From positions 1,984,001 to 2,048,000 of the forward strand of contig JAUPSS010000002.1 in assembly GCA_040285825.1 (NCBI GenBank): 64,000 nucleotides of DNA, read 5' to 3'. Below are positions 1-9,896 of this stretch, piece after piece. Every line of letters begins with the position of its first letter. Positions within the stretch are counted from its first letter, which is position 1. Source of the stretch: Eukaryota sp. TZLM1-RC. Taxonomy: Eukaryota; Metamonada: BaSk clade. Made by a program: the position numbers and the translations under genes. The notes beneath the pieces were generated by a model that worked only from the letters and a program-made list of their open reading frames with translations, was not told where the DNA came from and made no database searches.

Positions 1-5
1 ACGTC

Positions 6-1556
6 TCAAAAGCAACAAAGAGCGGTAAACGATGTACTTGACGATTCATTATTCATAATTTTACTGTTTCTAGTTTTCCAAAGCTCTTGACTGATTGCAG
101 CAAGAAGGGTTTCGGCAGTTTGGCTATCATCGACATTATTGATTGCAATTTCTTTTAATTGAATAATACCCTGTTCAGCGCTTACCGCCTCGCCCAAATA
201 ATGGTGAATCAACACCTTTAACCAAAGTGTTTCAGGCTTATTTGGCTCCATGTGATCAGCATACTCTACATGTGAGAGAGCTTCCTGAAGTTCACCTTGA
301 TCAAAGTAGGCTCTACTAAGGGTCCTCCGTAGCTTACATAGAGCTGCCACATCTGTTTCTGGAAGAATTTTTAACCCTCTTTTGATCCATTCGACTGCCA
401 AAACTGATTGATTATTCTTTAAGGCCAAACTGATTTGTTTCCAGACAACTGTGTGCACAGGATCACTAGAACCAAGAACTGAGCAAGAATCTAATAAGAG
501 AAACGCCTCTTGGTGTTTATTGGCAAGTGAATAAACATTCAAAAGCTTGGCTTTCGAAGTACTATTGGTTGAATCTCTATCAATGGCCGACAATAACAAC
601 TTTTCTGCAGTGTCAAAGTCATTAAACTCCAAAGCCAAATCAACAGCAGAGGTATCTTGATTAGAATTAGTTATGGATTGGAATTCAAAAAGAGATTCTT
701 TAGCTAATTCGGTTCGCTCTAATCGGTATAAAATCTTGGCACATAGCAGTAAACTTGTGCTGGACTGTTCAAGAGAAAGAGAATTTTCAACAACAGTCAA
801 GGCCTGGTCAAGATGATTCTGATTGAAATGACAAATCGCTAATAATCGCAGAACTTTGGCTGTCCTAATGGGTTCTGATCCATCTGCAGCAGCCCCAGAA
901 CCATCAATCAGCTCTGAACAAATACCGTAATGGCCCTCTTGGACCAATGAGGAAGCTGAATTATATACCATTGAAGTAAAATAAGATCTTTCAACTGAGC
1001 AGTCTAGTGAAGATTGTTCCTGGAAAAGATTGTTCAACTCCCGCGAAAGAGAATTCATTTCAGTAAAGTTTTTGGTTTTAAAATGGTAATCAAAATACCA
1101 TATCCTAGCGGCAAATATTGTCCGAAATACTTCAATAGTATTAGGCGAAAAAGAGCGCTCACAGAGTGAAAGTGTGGTGTTGTAGAAGTGTTGGCACTTG
1201 GCATCAATGGAGGAAGGATTGAGTGACGAGTCTTCTTGAGAAGTGGGACAATCTGAATAAAGTTTACCAAGCTTACTGGCAAATTTTGCGAGCTCCAAGG
1301 TGTCTTCACTTGGTTTAGCTGTAAATTGAATGATGGTGTAGGACGCTTCCCGCAAACGACATCCTAGTGAAGAATGTTTCAGTGAGGCAGGGAGCTGTAC
1401 ACATTGATTCCAGAGACGAAGTCCCAGATTACGATCCTGGGGACACAGTTTAGTTGTGTCATTTTTCAAATATTCCTCCAAAAGACAGAGCCGCTCATTG
1501 ATTATTCCAAGGTCTAGGTCCTTTTCCAATAACGGGGTAAGAAGATCGCTAAGCAT
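6..1556 (-). CDS. TPR-repeat protein, possibly SPO22/ZIP4/TEX11-like
   Basis: The frame is open for 516 codons from an ATG at 1554-1556 to a TGA at 6-8. It is almost entirely alpha-helical, with repeated helix pairs of TPR character, for example around residues 245-300 and 405-450 (pattern A.A.....G....A...). An N-terminal LGLRLWNQCVQL segment followed by tandem TPRs resembles the SPO22/ZIP4/TEX11 family, which scaffolds meiotic crossover factors. Family members are usually 700-1000 residues, so this one would be short; a further exon beyond the left edge is possible. The gene is divergent from the pICln-like gene, 46 bp away. A generic TPR protein is the main alternative. I am sure of the gene and unsure of the family. 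Confidence 0.5.
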   Translation of the reverse strand: MLSDLLTPLLEKDLDLGIINERLCLLEEYLKNDTTKLCPQDRNLGLRLWNQCVQLPASLKHSSLGCRLREASYTIIQFTAKPSEDTLELAKFASKLGKLYSDCPTSQEDSSLNPSSIDAKCQHFYNTTLSLCERSFSPNTIEVFRTIFAARIWYFDYHFKTKNFTEMNSLSRELNNLFQEQSSLDCSVERSYFTSMVYNSASSLVQEGHYGICSELIDGSGAAADGSEPIRTAKVLRLLAICHFNQNHLDQALTVVENSLSLEQSSTSLLLCAKILYRLERTELAKESLFEFQSITNSNQDTSAVDLALEFNDFDTAEKLLLSAIDRDSTNSTSKAKLLNVYSLANKHQEAFLLLDSCSVLGSSDPVHTVVWKQISLALKNNQSVLAVEWIKRGLKILPETDVAALCKLRRTLSRAYFDQGELQEALSHVEYADHMEPNKPETLWLKVLIHHYLGEAVSAEQGIIQLKEIAINNVDDSQTAETLLAAISQELWKTRNSKIMNNESSSTSFTALCCF

Positions 1557-1602
1557 TTAGTTGCAGGGAAAATCACATTCAAGAATTCCAAGTTTGTTAT
1601 CT
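1557..1602. promoter_or_regulatory. 46-bp shared intergenic space of a divergent gene pair
   Basis: Only 46 bp separate the two outward-facing ATGs at 1556 (-) and 1603 (+). Both promoters and both 5' leaders must fit here or overlap the coding regions. No TATA element is evident. The location is certain; the promoter role is inferred. Confidence 0.5.
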
Positions 1603-2007
1603 ATGTCGTTTCGCACTATTTCAGCAGCAGCAGGACAACCTATTCTTGCACCTGAAGAGCAGCTTTCTTTCTCACTGATGGATGTTGACATGAGAATTGA
1701 TGGAGATGCATGTGGTCTCGGAAATCTGTATGTAACTACCAATCGAATGTTGTTCATACCCGATGCATTTTCTCCTGATGCAATACACACCAAGGGATAC
1801 CTGTTTCCATACACCACGTTCATCACCTTTGGAACAGTACATGAAGGGTTGTATTTTCAATACTCATTGGAGAAGGACAAATTCTCCGAGTGTTTGATGA
1901 AGATGAAAACAGAGCAATCCAAGGTACTATTCGATGTTCTTACAGGTATTATGGAAGGTATTCCTCCAGAAGATGACTCCGAAGAAGATGACGTTATATT
2001 TGGCTGA
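1603..2007 (+). CDS. pICln-like (Voldacs family) PH-fold protein
   Basis: I start at the ATG at 1603; the open frame reaches 1561 but only with a TTG. The product is 134 residues. It has a GRAM/PH-type strand pattern, LGNLYVTTNRMLFIP at about 39-53, then a strand-rich middle, a helix LFDVLTGIMEGI and an acidic tail EDDSEEDD. pICln (CLNS1A) has the same order: a LGTLYI...SRL.W strand, a C-terminal helix and an Asp/Glu tail. pICln chaperones Sm proteins to the PRMT5 methylosome for snRNP assembly, which would fit a genome that splices introns. It is shorter than animal pICln (about 237 residues). Another small GRAM protein is the alternative. Confidence 0.55.
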   Translation: MSFRTISAAAGQPILAPEEQLSFSLMDVDMRIDGDACGLGNLYVTTNRMLFIPDAFSPDAIHTKGYLFPYTTFITFGTVHEGLYFQYSLEKDKFSECLMKMKTEQSKVLFDVLTGIMEGIPPEDDSEEDDVIFG

Positions 2008-2171
2008 TTGAACAAATCTTTATTCAAGAATCAAATTTAAAATGTGGTATATCCTTATTAATTGATAATTATTAGTCAAATATATATTTTTGGTCATAAT
2101 GTGTAGCTGTTTAAAAGAAACACAGAAAATTGAAATTAAATTTTGAGTAATTGAATATTAAATTTGAAGAA

Positions 2172-2996
2172 TTAATTAATTTCCTTCTGAAGAAGTTGCG
2201 CTACTTCTTCATATAATTTGTAATTTAATTGATTGAAGATTGAAGACGATTCAATAAAACTGGTTGATCCAACCATCTCAATTGAACCTTTTAATTCCAT
2301 TAACAATTCTTGAATTTCGAAGAGTTTTTTGAATTCTTGAAAAGCTTCATTAAAGAAATTAATTACTTCCGAATCATAGTTAGAGGGCTTATGTCGTTTG
2401 GTGTTAGTTAATAATGATTTAACGAATTGACAAAAACTATTTAATTCATTTGATAATTTCAATATTAATTCTCCTAATTTTGAAAATTGTTCTGCACTTG
2501 CTAGCTTTGAAGGAGTTCTTCCATTTATACGTATAACCAAATCGGCGCTAACACCCTTCACTTCAGTTAGCCTTTCATCCAACTGATTCAGCGACAGTGG
2601 GGTAGTCTTGATTGATTTTAAAGAAGCACGTACATCAGGAGGCAGGAAAGAGGGCGTCGTGCTGAAGAGTGATTGTGCGTTAGAACACAGAGCATGAAGA
2701 AATGGTACATCATTGTGCGAAGAGGTAGATTCTGTGTTACATTGATGGGCAAATGCTGCAAGATCTGATAAAAAATCTGCCCTTGATTTAGCTTTTTCAA
2801 AATCAAACCCAAGAAGCTTGGTGAACTCTATAAGGGAAGATAGGGTACGATCAATTTGACAACGTGAAGTGGTCTCCAACAACTTCTCCAGTATGAATAA
2901 CCATAAATCTACATAAAAACTGTCATCAGATAGATCCACATCATCAGACAGTGCAAAAGGATAATTCAAAAGTTGTAGATTGTAGGATAGAGTCAT
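2172..2996 (-). CDS. Augmin (HAUS) subunit 7-like protein
   Basis: A 274-residue coiled-coil-rich protein starting at the ATG 2994-2996. The order of segments follows plant AUG7/HAUS7: an N-terminal LxxLNYPFA motif, a hydrophobic LWLFILEKLLE helix, TKLLGFD, then LPPDVRASLKSI followed by a LDERLTEVKG helix, and a long C-terminal helical region. Augmin recruits gamma-tubulin to the sides of spindle microtubules, and subunit 7 pairs with subunit 6 in the microtubule-binding head. The similarity is at the motif-order level only and identity would be low, so another helical protein is possible. The gene is convergent with the pICln-like gene across 164 AT-rich bases. Confidence 0.5.
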   Translation of the reverse strand: MTLSYNLQLLNYPFALSDDVDLSDDSFYVDLWLFILEKLLETTSRCQIDRTLSSLIEFTKLLGFDFEKAKSRADFLSDLAAFAHQCNTESTSSHNDVPFLHALCSNAQSLFSTTPSFLPPDVRASLKSIKTTPLSLNQLDERLTEVKGVSADLVIRINGRTPSKLASAEQFSKLGELILKLSNELNSFCQFVKSLLTNTKRHKPSNYDSEVINFFNEAFQEFKKLFEIQELLMELKGSIEMVGSTSFIESSSIFNQLNYKLYEEVAQLLQKEIN

Positions 2997-3412
2997 TGTT
3001 ACAGATATTGTCTATATCAATGAGGTAAATATCCTTTTGACAATGATGTAGGGGGACTGAGTTGTTCAGTAGTTGATTTACTTTTTGTCAAAAAGAGATA
3101 AAACTTTGTTATACTGCTCCATCACCACTGCTAACATGTGCTTCGATTTCAGGTCAACAAAATCCACCAAATATTTTGATCTCTATTGCACAACTTTTTA
3201 CGTGATTTGCTTACAATTAGGTAAGCCCGTGAGGAACAAACATCTCATGCGCTTTTCCTTAGCCCTATTTTTCTGCACTATTTGAATTTTTCATCTATTT
3301 TTTCTGCTGTCTCACAATTGAAATAAAGAACGGAAACAAGAACTGGTTCTAATTTCATCAATTAAAATTTTTCAAGGTTACATTAATTTATTCCAATGAC
3401 TAATTAAGAAGC
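2997..3412. other. Intergenic region, no gene recognised
   Basis: About 415 AT-rich bases between the augmin-like gene start and a retroelement tail. The proximal part should hold the promoter of the gene at 2996. A 70-codon open frame on the plus strand is low-complexity and matches nothing I recognise. Confidence 0.5.
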
Positions 3413-6060
3413 TTAGAATTCTATATCTTCGTACCCGAGATCAGCCAAAAAGAATCGACTAGAAGTTTTTCCTTCAAAATAACGACCAAGAGATAATAAT
3501 GCAGAAGATAATAAGGGGACAACACCTCTAAAAATTGAAAATGCAATTCTGTTCTGCCAAAGCAACTGTATGTTTTAAAGAATTATTTACCAAAATTGGT
3601 CTCCGACTTAATTTACTTAAATGTGTTTTGTTATCGAATTCTCCAGTTTCCACAATAATTGATGATATTGAAATTCAAGCCAAATTATATTCAATTGATG
3701 CTATTCGTCATTTGGGTTCGTTTTTAGGAAATAATGATGAAATTACCAAAAAATTGTTTGAAAAGTTGAACTCAATTTCTGACAAAATTGACCGAATGAT
3801 GAATTTAGATATAAAAAAACACATCAAATTTACCATTATAAGACTGTGTTTTAGTTCCAATTTTAATCATATATTTCGATCTACAAATCCTCTCGTCACT
3901 AGACCTTTGGCTCAAAAAGTTTAATGAGTTACGTGCAAAAGTTCTGTCTCAATTACTGGGATGTAAAATGTTTCAAATTCCAGATCATGCTTACCTTAGT
4001 CCACATTATGGTGGTTTAGGGTGGACGAAGGCTTCTATTCTTACCTCGTGTGCTTTTGTTGGTGGATGCAGAAATGCAATCTTTGAGTTTTCCGAAAGAT
4101 TTGCAGATTGGGAAGATTTATTGATGACAACGCAAAGTTCCACTGTTTTTGCATTAAATGAAGAAATTTCAAGAATTGATGTAGAAAAATGGGGTCGATG
4201 TTTTCCCCAATCATTCAATGGCAATATTCCAGAAAAAAATGTTTTAAATTTGAAGTACACTCTTCGAACATTACAGAAAAGATTGACTGGAATGTATGAA
4301 AAAGATCTTTATAATAATATTTGCAGCTCGGCTGTTTTAAATCAAGATCTTCACTCATTGTTATTGGAAAAGGGTGTTTGTGAAAACAAGGCGTCAGATT
4401 CTTCACTTTTTGTAACCATTGTACCACGAAGATTTGGATTGTGTGCCACTAATGAAGCATTTGTAACAAAAATGAGATTATATTTGAACATCCCCATTAA
4501 CCAATTATTATCAAAAGAAAAATGTATTTGTTCGAATTCACCTCAACTCACTTTGCGCCATGCTCTAAATTGCTCTAAATTGATAACTTATCGTTCTTCA
4601 TTACATGATGCTGTTAGAGACACTGTTTTCAATATGGCACAAACTGCAAGGATATCGTGTATCAAAGAGCCCCTGCTGAAAGAAACACTTTCTCTGAATA
4701 ATTTTGGTTCTGATGATAGAGGTGATGTATACTGTGATTGGATTGATAATTCTGAAGCTATTGTTGACTTTGTCTCATGTAATGTTGCAAACGATACTTT
4801 GGTTCACAGAAGAAAACTTAATCCTGTGGCTGCTCTGGATTTTAAAAGCAAAAGAAAAACATAGAAAATATGATAAAGAAATTGAAGATGCAAATGTCGA
4901 TAGAAATACACAGCTGGTTTTTATTGCTTTCCCATTTTCGATAAATGGAAGATTATCAGTTGAAGCAGAAACTTTTTTGGATGACTTCCAAAAAATGGTG
5001 AAAGAAAAAACAATGAAAAGATTTGATATTTTTTATGGCGTTCACGGATTCAATTTGCCATTATTAATAGATTACCGCGGTTTTTCAATCGAATTAGAGA
5101 AGCTTTAGCTAGACAGCAAGCAAATCAAGATTTTGTAGAGGAAATCTTGGTTTAATGATAGTCGTCCCATTAGTTATGATTTAATTTAATCAAGTGTGCA
5201 AATTCAATAAATTGAGTTCTGCCAAAACATTTTGTCAAAAATTATTCCTGTACATTGTTTCACAATTTCAACAAAATCATCCAAAAAAGATAAAACAAGT
5301 GGTCCAAGCGTACCATGTAAGGAAAAAGCAAATGGGAAAGGGACATAATGAGTGTAAGATTCAGCATTCAAAGATACCCACTTTGTTTTATATTTATCAA
5401 TTTTGGTTTTTTCGAAAATGGATAAGGACATCCTTATATTTTGACTGAGCTAACGGTATAAAAGAATCATTACACACATCGGCAAATTTCACATCATTGA
5501 TGATGGTCGTCCCTTCAAGATTTTCAAGCATCAAGTCATCTCTAGTGCGACCAAAAGAAGTCAAAGTATGTTCATAAACCAAACGAGAAAGTAATGGTTG
5601 AAAATAGGAAACAATTCTGTGTGATCTTGAGCTACAGTAGAGTTGATCCCTAACTGCATCTGAAACTTTTGATCGGAAAGTAATAAAGTGTTTACTACTA
5701 AAACGGTGCTTTAAAGAAATTTGTGATCCACACATACAAATCAAATTATGAGGCATGTTATCAGAGCAAATGAAAACTCGATGACGCATTGTACAAGAAA
5801 ATGTAGTATCATCTAAGAGCAGACCATAGATTTGAGGAATCTGAGTGATTGAACACGAAGAGGAACTGGTTTTGGCATGTTATTGGAAGTTAGCGAAAGT
5901 CAGATTATCATTTTTTGCCGAGCCAAGACGAACATTAAAATCCAAGCCTTCAAAGATTACTGTTAATTTTTGCTGCAATTTTCAAACACAATACCTCAAA
6001 TTTTCTAGTTTTCTAGGTGGTATTTCAAAAAACATTTACTCCAAATGTCAGAGGACACAC
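3413..6060 (-). mobile_element. RLE retrotransposon remnant, family B2, split by a nested insertion
   Basis: The remnant is minus-strand and lies in two blocks, 3413-3561 and 5216-6060. The right block encodes, N to C, the segment before the zinc knuckle (IFEGLDFNVRLGSAK, PQIYGLLLDD), a knuckle with Cys-x-Cys then HFITFRSKV..AVRDQL, and an RLE region (RTRDDLMLENLEGTTI, PFAFSLHGTLGP) to FWQN. The left block resumes at FWQNRIAFSIF and ends with YEDIEF and a stop at 3413-3415. Several frameshifts and stops are present, and the reverse transcriptase is missing (5' truncated). The break is caused by the family A copy at 3562-5215, flanked by duplicated GTTCTGCCAAA. Confidence 0.8.
3562..5215 (+). 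mobile_element. RLE retrotransposon, family A, 5'-truncated insert
   Basis: Plus-strand copy beginning downstream of the reverse-transcriptase active site (ATVCFKELF, then RHLGSFLGNNDEI). It continues through a GGLGWTK...FVGGCRN region, a zinc knuckle with Cys-x-Cys...HALNC at about 4515-4570, and the RLE domain (DDRGDVYCDWIDNSEAIVDF...FPFSINGRLSVEAETFL) to a stop at 5106-5108. About 105 bp of 3' UTR follow, ending GTGTGCAAATTCAATAAATT. Frameshifts occur near 3918 (extra A in an A-run) and 4853. It is flanked by an exact 11-bp duplication, GTTCTGCCAAA, at 3551-3561 and 5216-5226. It is very close to the copy at 36484-38066. Confidence 0.85.
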
Positions 6061-6131
6061 AATCGAGAGCATTTTCAAGATCTGTCAAATAACAACATTT
6101 TTTTAATAATTTTAATTTATTATTAAACTAC

Positions 6132-7500
6132 AGTCTAAAAGTCAATATCTTCAAAACAAGCTTCCACACCATCAAACCTCACAACAGCAATTCCTTCGTC
6201 ATGTGCACTGACAGCCATCAAAGCTTTCGAAATCATTTTAGGAATTGATTTGAAAATAGTAAAAACAATACAATTTAGCCACAAGCGACGATCAAAGCGC
6301 TTATTCATTCTTCTGTTCACAAGATTTTCAAAATCATCAATAAAATTCATAGCAGTATTTCCAAGATGACCATACAACGATATAGCAAATGGGCAAATTT
6401 GGTAATCTAAATGGCGAACATGTTTCAATTTTTTTAAAGGATTTGCATATTTTTTCCGTTTGTACAATTCGGAGTGATCAAGAGGGGATACTTCGGATTG
6501 TGCATTTTTTAAGGCATTTTTTTGCAAACATCCACTGTTACGACATCAACAACATTCATGACATCATCAAACGAGGGCACAACAACATCAGCACGTCGTT
6601 TTCCATATTCTGAATCTTTTACGCTTTCATTTATATCAAGAGAACTCAGCAAAGGTTCTACAAAAGATTCAATATGATAGGAATTACACATTGCATGGAT
6701 TTGATCTCTGACTGCATCATGCAACGTAGAACAATAGGAAATAAAGCTATTACAATTAAATAAATGTGATAATGTCAAACCAGCTCCACATTTGCAAAAC
6801 AAATCATTGGGCAAATTACAAGGCCATAAATAACAACGCATTCTCATAGCAGTGGTCCATTGGTCGTCATTCAAAAATAGGCCATAAATCTGGGGAATTT
6901 GATTTATCAAAACTGCAGATGAACTGTCCTTCAAATCAATCAAAAAATTTGCAAAAGCAGGATTTTCTTTCTTAGCTGTGCTAAGTCGAACAATAAAATC
7001 CTTGCTTTCGAATTTTTTCAAAAGATGTCGTTGGAGCTTTTTCAACGCAAATTTTAAAGAATACAAACTTCTGTCTGGAACTTCTTGAATGGATATGGGG
7101 AAACATGATTGCCAAAAGTCGGGAGATAAACTGGATATTTCTTCTCCTAAGTTATCGAGGAATAGGCTATTTGTAGTTTCAAGAAGATTTTCGGCAAAAG
7201 GATATCTTCTAGAGAATTCAAATACAAAATTTTTTCCACCACCAATAAATGCAGCTTTGGTCAAATATTTTGATGAATTGAATCCAACACCGCCAAGTTG
7301 AACATCAGAAAAAATATGATTTTTCAAAATTGATGGATTAACAGACATTAAATAAGCCAAAAATACAGTACGTATTTTGTTAAATTGTCTACAAAAATTG
7401 TAAGTTAGGGATGGAGGCAATGATCTCAGTAAATGAGTAATTTTTCCAGCATAACAAATTTTCAAAAGAAAAAACTTAAGATGTTTTTCCAATTCAAGGG
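6132..7500 (-). mobile_element. RLE retrotransposon, family C, 5'-truncated
   Basis: On the minus strand, 7492-6509 is open for 327 residues. It begins after the catalytic part of the reverse transcriptase (LEKHLKFFLLKICYAGKITHLLRS), then has GGVGFNSSKYLTKAAFIGGGKNF, PDRSLYSLKFALKKLQ, and a zinc knuckle FCKCGAGLTLSHLFNC. The RLE begins GKRRADVVVPSFDDVMNVVD. A frameshift near 6520 leads into the second frame (6527-6135), with KYANPLKKLK, CPFAISLYGHLGNTA and WLNCIVFTIFKSIP to a TAG at 6135-6137. This is the clearest single-copy view of the region from the knuckle to the RLE in family C. Confidence 0.8.
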
Positions 7501-7564
7501 TCTTTATAATAATAATAACAACATCACTTTCAGAATTCAGGAAATCAACATCATTTTGTCAGTG

Positions 7565-7790
7565 GTTACCAATTCAACACTAAAGTTTTCCCTCTACCAA
7601 AGAAAGCAGCTTCACAAAGAATCAAAGATTTAGTGAAACAAATACCACCAAATGCCAGATGATCAAAGAATATGACTTCGAATCAGATCAGGATTAAAAT
7701 CAATCAAAGACGCAAAAATTTGAGATCTCATAGTTAAAAGACCAGTAAAATTTACGTGAAATTTTTGGAGAAGTTGATCTCAAATTGTGA
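7565..7790 (-). mobile_element. Degenerate RLE retrotransposon fragment
   Basis: Broken minus-strand reading frames match only the middle domain: IFASLIDFNPDLIRSHIL then FGGICFTKSLILCEAAFF.RGK. Families B and C have the equivalent NESLIRSHIF...GG(I/V)xFTKSSxLCKAAFxGGGKNF. Stops interrupt the frame and nothing downstream is retained. It abuts an ATAATAATAACAAC microsatellite at about 7507-7525. Confidence 0.6.
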
Positions 7791-8929
7791 GTTTTTTTTA
7801 CCTCAGTAACAAGTCTTTGAAATAAAAAACTTATTTAAAATTCGATTAAAAAGACCTTTGCAAATAAATCATACAATTTCCTTTCGTGGGTTTCTATGGT
7901 TTCAATATGTTTTCGTTGTTTCCGGTGTGCAATTCCGCAAACACCTTGGTAGGCATCACTAAATGTTTCATTTACATCTCTTCATCGTTTGCGTATCAGA
8001 TCTTGTGCGGTTCATCTCAGCACACCATTTCAGTTTCCTCAATTTTTTTGTTGCTAAACACCAAAGACGATTCTATTTACAATTGTTTTTGGTTAAACTG
8101 CATGTCAAATTTGCAGTTTTTGAAGTCAAACTGTAAATTCAGATGCTTCTCAATCTGCTGTAGATTTAGTTGTGTGATCGTTGTTACTTAAGTTCAATGC
8201 TCAATAGATTCAATCTTTGTTGTTGCTCTTTGCATAGCTCATAATTGGATGGATCAATCACTCTGCAAGTAGACTTATTGTGATAAGTGTGTCGCACCCA
8301 ATTCTATTTTTCTTTTAAATACTCTATTTTTCCGTTAAATATTCTATTTTGATTTTAAATTTGGTACTGTTGGACTCAGATCTTCGTTGATTTTGAATGT
8401 ACCTAAAATGAACATGTGTATCACTTTTAAGTTTTTATGTTTTGCTAAGTTTTTGTGAATGAGTCAATCTGCTAAGTAAATTTGCAAAAAATTAGAGCAA
8501 ATTGGAGCAAAACTCAGCTTCATATTGATCAGCAGCAGCAAGGGTATATTCTTCTTAGTGTGTTCAATTATACATTTTTTGGATTGTTCTTGTTGAGGGA
8601 ACCTCCATTTCCAATCAACAGTTTCAAGCATTCCTTCTTGATAAACAAATACTCAAAAATTGTACATGCGTTCATTAGGAAGTTTCAAGGAGTATTTGAG
8701 TCACTCATTGAAGAACATTTCCAAATTGATAGAAAACTATTTACGCATTTTTGTAAGTTCTCACAATTTGTATTTAAAAATAAAAAGGTTTATAAACTGG
8801 GTATGACAACAACGTTATTGAGTTACATCATTCAGAATAATAGAAATCATGACGAATAACCATTAGACCGTTTGGTAATGTTTTTGGACATATTGATTGA
8901 AACAATTCGCAAACATGACTTGATAATAC
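7791..8929. other. 1.1-kb region with no recognisable gene
   Basis: Two plus-strand open frames of about 100-125 codons (7886-8191 and 8482-8859) exist, but neither shows a domain, signal peptide or family match. The first is cysteine/phenylalanine-rich and the second begins with a non-ATG codon. A three-copy 20-bp tandem repeat lies at 8301-8360. I cannot assign a function; the region may be old transposon debris. Confidence 0.4.
8301..8360. repeat. Tandem repeat, three 20-bp units
   Basis: Three adjacent 20-bp units share the pattern ATTCTATTTTNNNTTTAAAT. The second and third copies carry a few substitutions each. Confidence 0.8.
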
Positions 8930-9653
8930 TGTTGGGAACAGTTGTGCTGATTTAAATACACCTGGTTTTATCGAGTAATCAAAATTTTTTGATTTTGTCA
9001 CTGCTGATGTTTGTAAAGAATAGACAGTGGATATTGCCAACAGAGAGGAAAACCCCTATGTTTTGCTCAAACGACAAAATCAAAAAATACAAGAAACCTC
9101 GGTCTCAACTCGGTCAAATGGAGCATGTAAAAAAGCAGAATGTTCTTTTTGCGTCCAAATATCCTGTATGAAATTTCTCGAAGGTTCCAGAACGTTTAAT
9201 AAAAGAAAGAGCAGGAAAGAATTGAAATTTTATTTTCTGACACAATAAAATTGTTTTTAATATTCTCAAAGATATTCCAGAAATTTTAAACAAAGTAGTG
9301 TTACAATCACGGATATTGGACCTTCAGGGTTGCACATTTTTGCAAATTTCAAAAAAAAGTTACTGAATAGGTCTGGTAAAACAATGAATTCCACTTTCTG
9401 GTTAAATAGAATTGTTTTTTGCATTTTCGAGTCTATTCCAACAATGATTTCAAAGGCACTTTTAGCTAGTGGTGTAGAATATGAACGTATTGCTGTGAGT
9501 AGGTTTAGTAATAGTGGAGCTTGTTTGCAGGATATTGAACTCTAGATAGATTTTGTTTTCTCAATGAATATTCCAGTTAAATCACGGATACAGTATGAAA
9601 ATCGTGCACTAAAAACATTTGATGATTTTAATGAGTGTATTGAGAATATATAG
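8930..9653 (+). mobile_element. Old family C-like RLE element, split by a younger family C insert
   Basis: The degenerate plus-strand RLE region reads DFVTADVCKE, then KIKKYKKPRSQLGQMEHVK, then NKIVFNIL up to 9315. After the insert at 9316-9579 the frame resumes at 9591 with IQYENRALKTFDDFNECIENI and a stop at 9651-9653. This is the counterpart of VEYERxAVSRFSNSxACLxDIEF in intact family C copies. Many substitutions and stops show that it is old. Confidence 0.75.
9316..9579 (+). mobile_element. Family C RLE retrotransposon 3' end, strongly 5'-truncated insert
   Basis: Only the last 76 or so codons of the RLE domain (IGPSGLHIFANF...TFWLNRIVFCIFESIPTMISKALL) and a roughly 40-bp 3' UTR ending in a CAATGAATATTCCAGTTA-type tail are present. 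It is flanked by an exact 11-bp duplication, AATCACGGATA, at 9305-9315 and 9580-9590. The sequence is much fresher than the host copy it interrupts. Confidence 0.85.
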
Positions 9654-9661
9654 TTCTAGTT

Positions 9662-9896
9662 TTATATTAAAGAAAGTTCTATGTTAGTTGTTTTGTTTGA
9701 TTTTGAAACATGAGTAAGCTTTAATGAAATAATAGAACTTTCAGGGTCATGAAAAACGTCTGTATTGAACTCATCAATTCGATTGCCAATTACGCATTGA
9801 ATGTATTCACTGAATCTGGTTTCTTGTTGAGTTTTATCGTCTCCTTGCATTTGATTGTTTGCCATGAGAACTTTTTTTTGAAAACAGAAATTTTAT
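9662..9896 (-). other. Remnant of an unknown host ORF next to a nested retroelement stack
   Basis: A 67-codon minus-strand frame begins at ATG 9863-9865 (MANNQMQGDDKTQQ...). It is hydrophilic and has no family I recognise. The other side of the retroelement stack (11866-12175, -) also carries unassigned open frames, so the two may be parts of one disrupted gene. This is inference only. Confidence 0.3.

Noticed and set aside
1561-1602. N-terminal extension of the pICln-like protein
   Set aside because: The extension starts with TTG and would leave only 4 bp to the divergent gene; the ATG at 1603 is preferred.
3073-3285. 70-codon ORF in the first spacer
   Set aside because: No domain, biased composition and no support beyond chance in AT-rich sequence.
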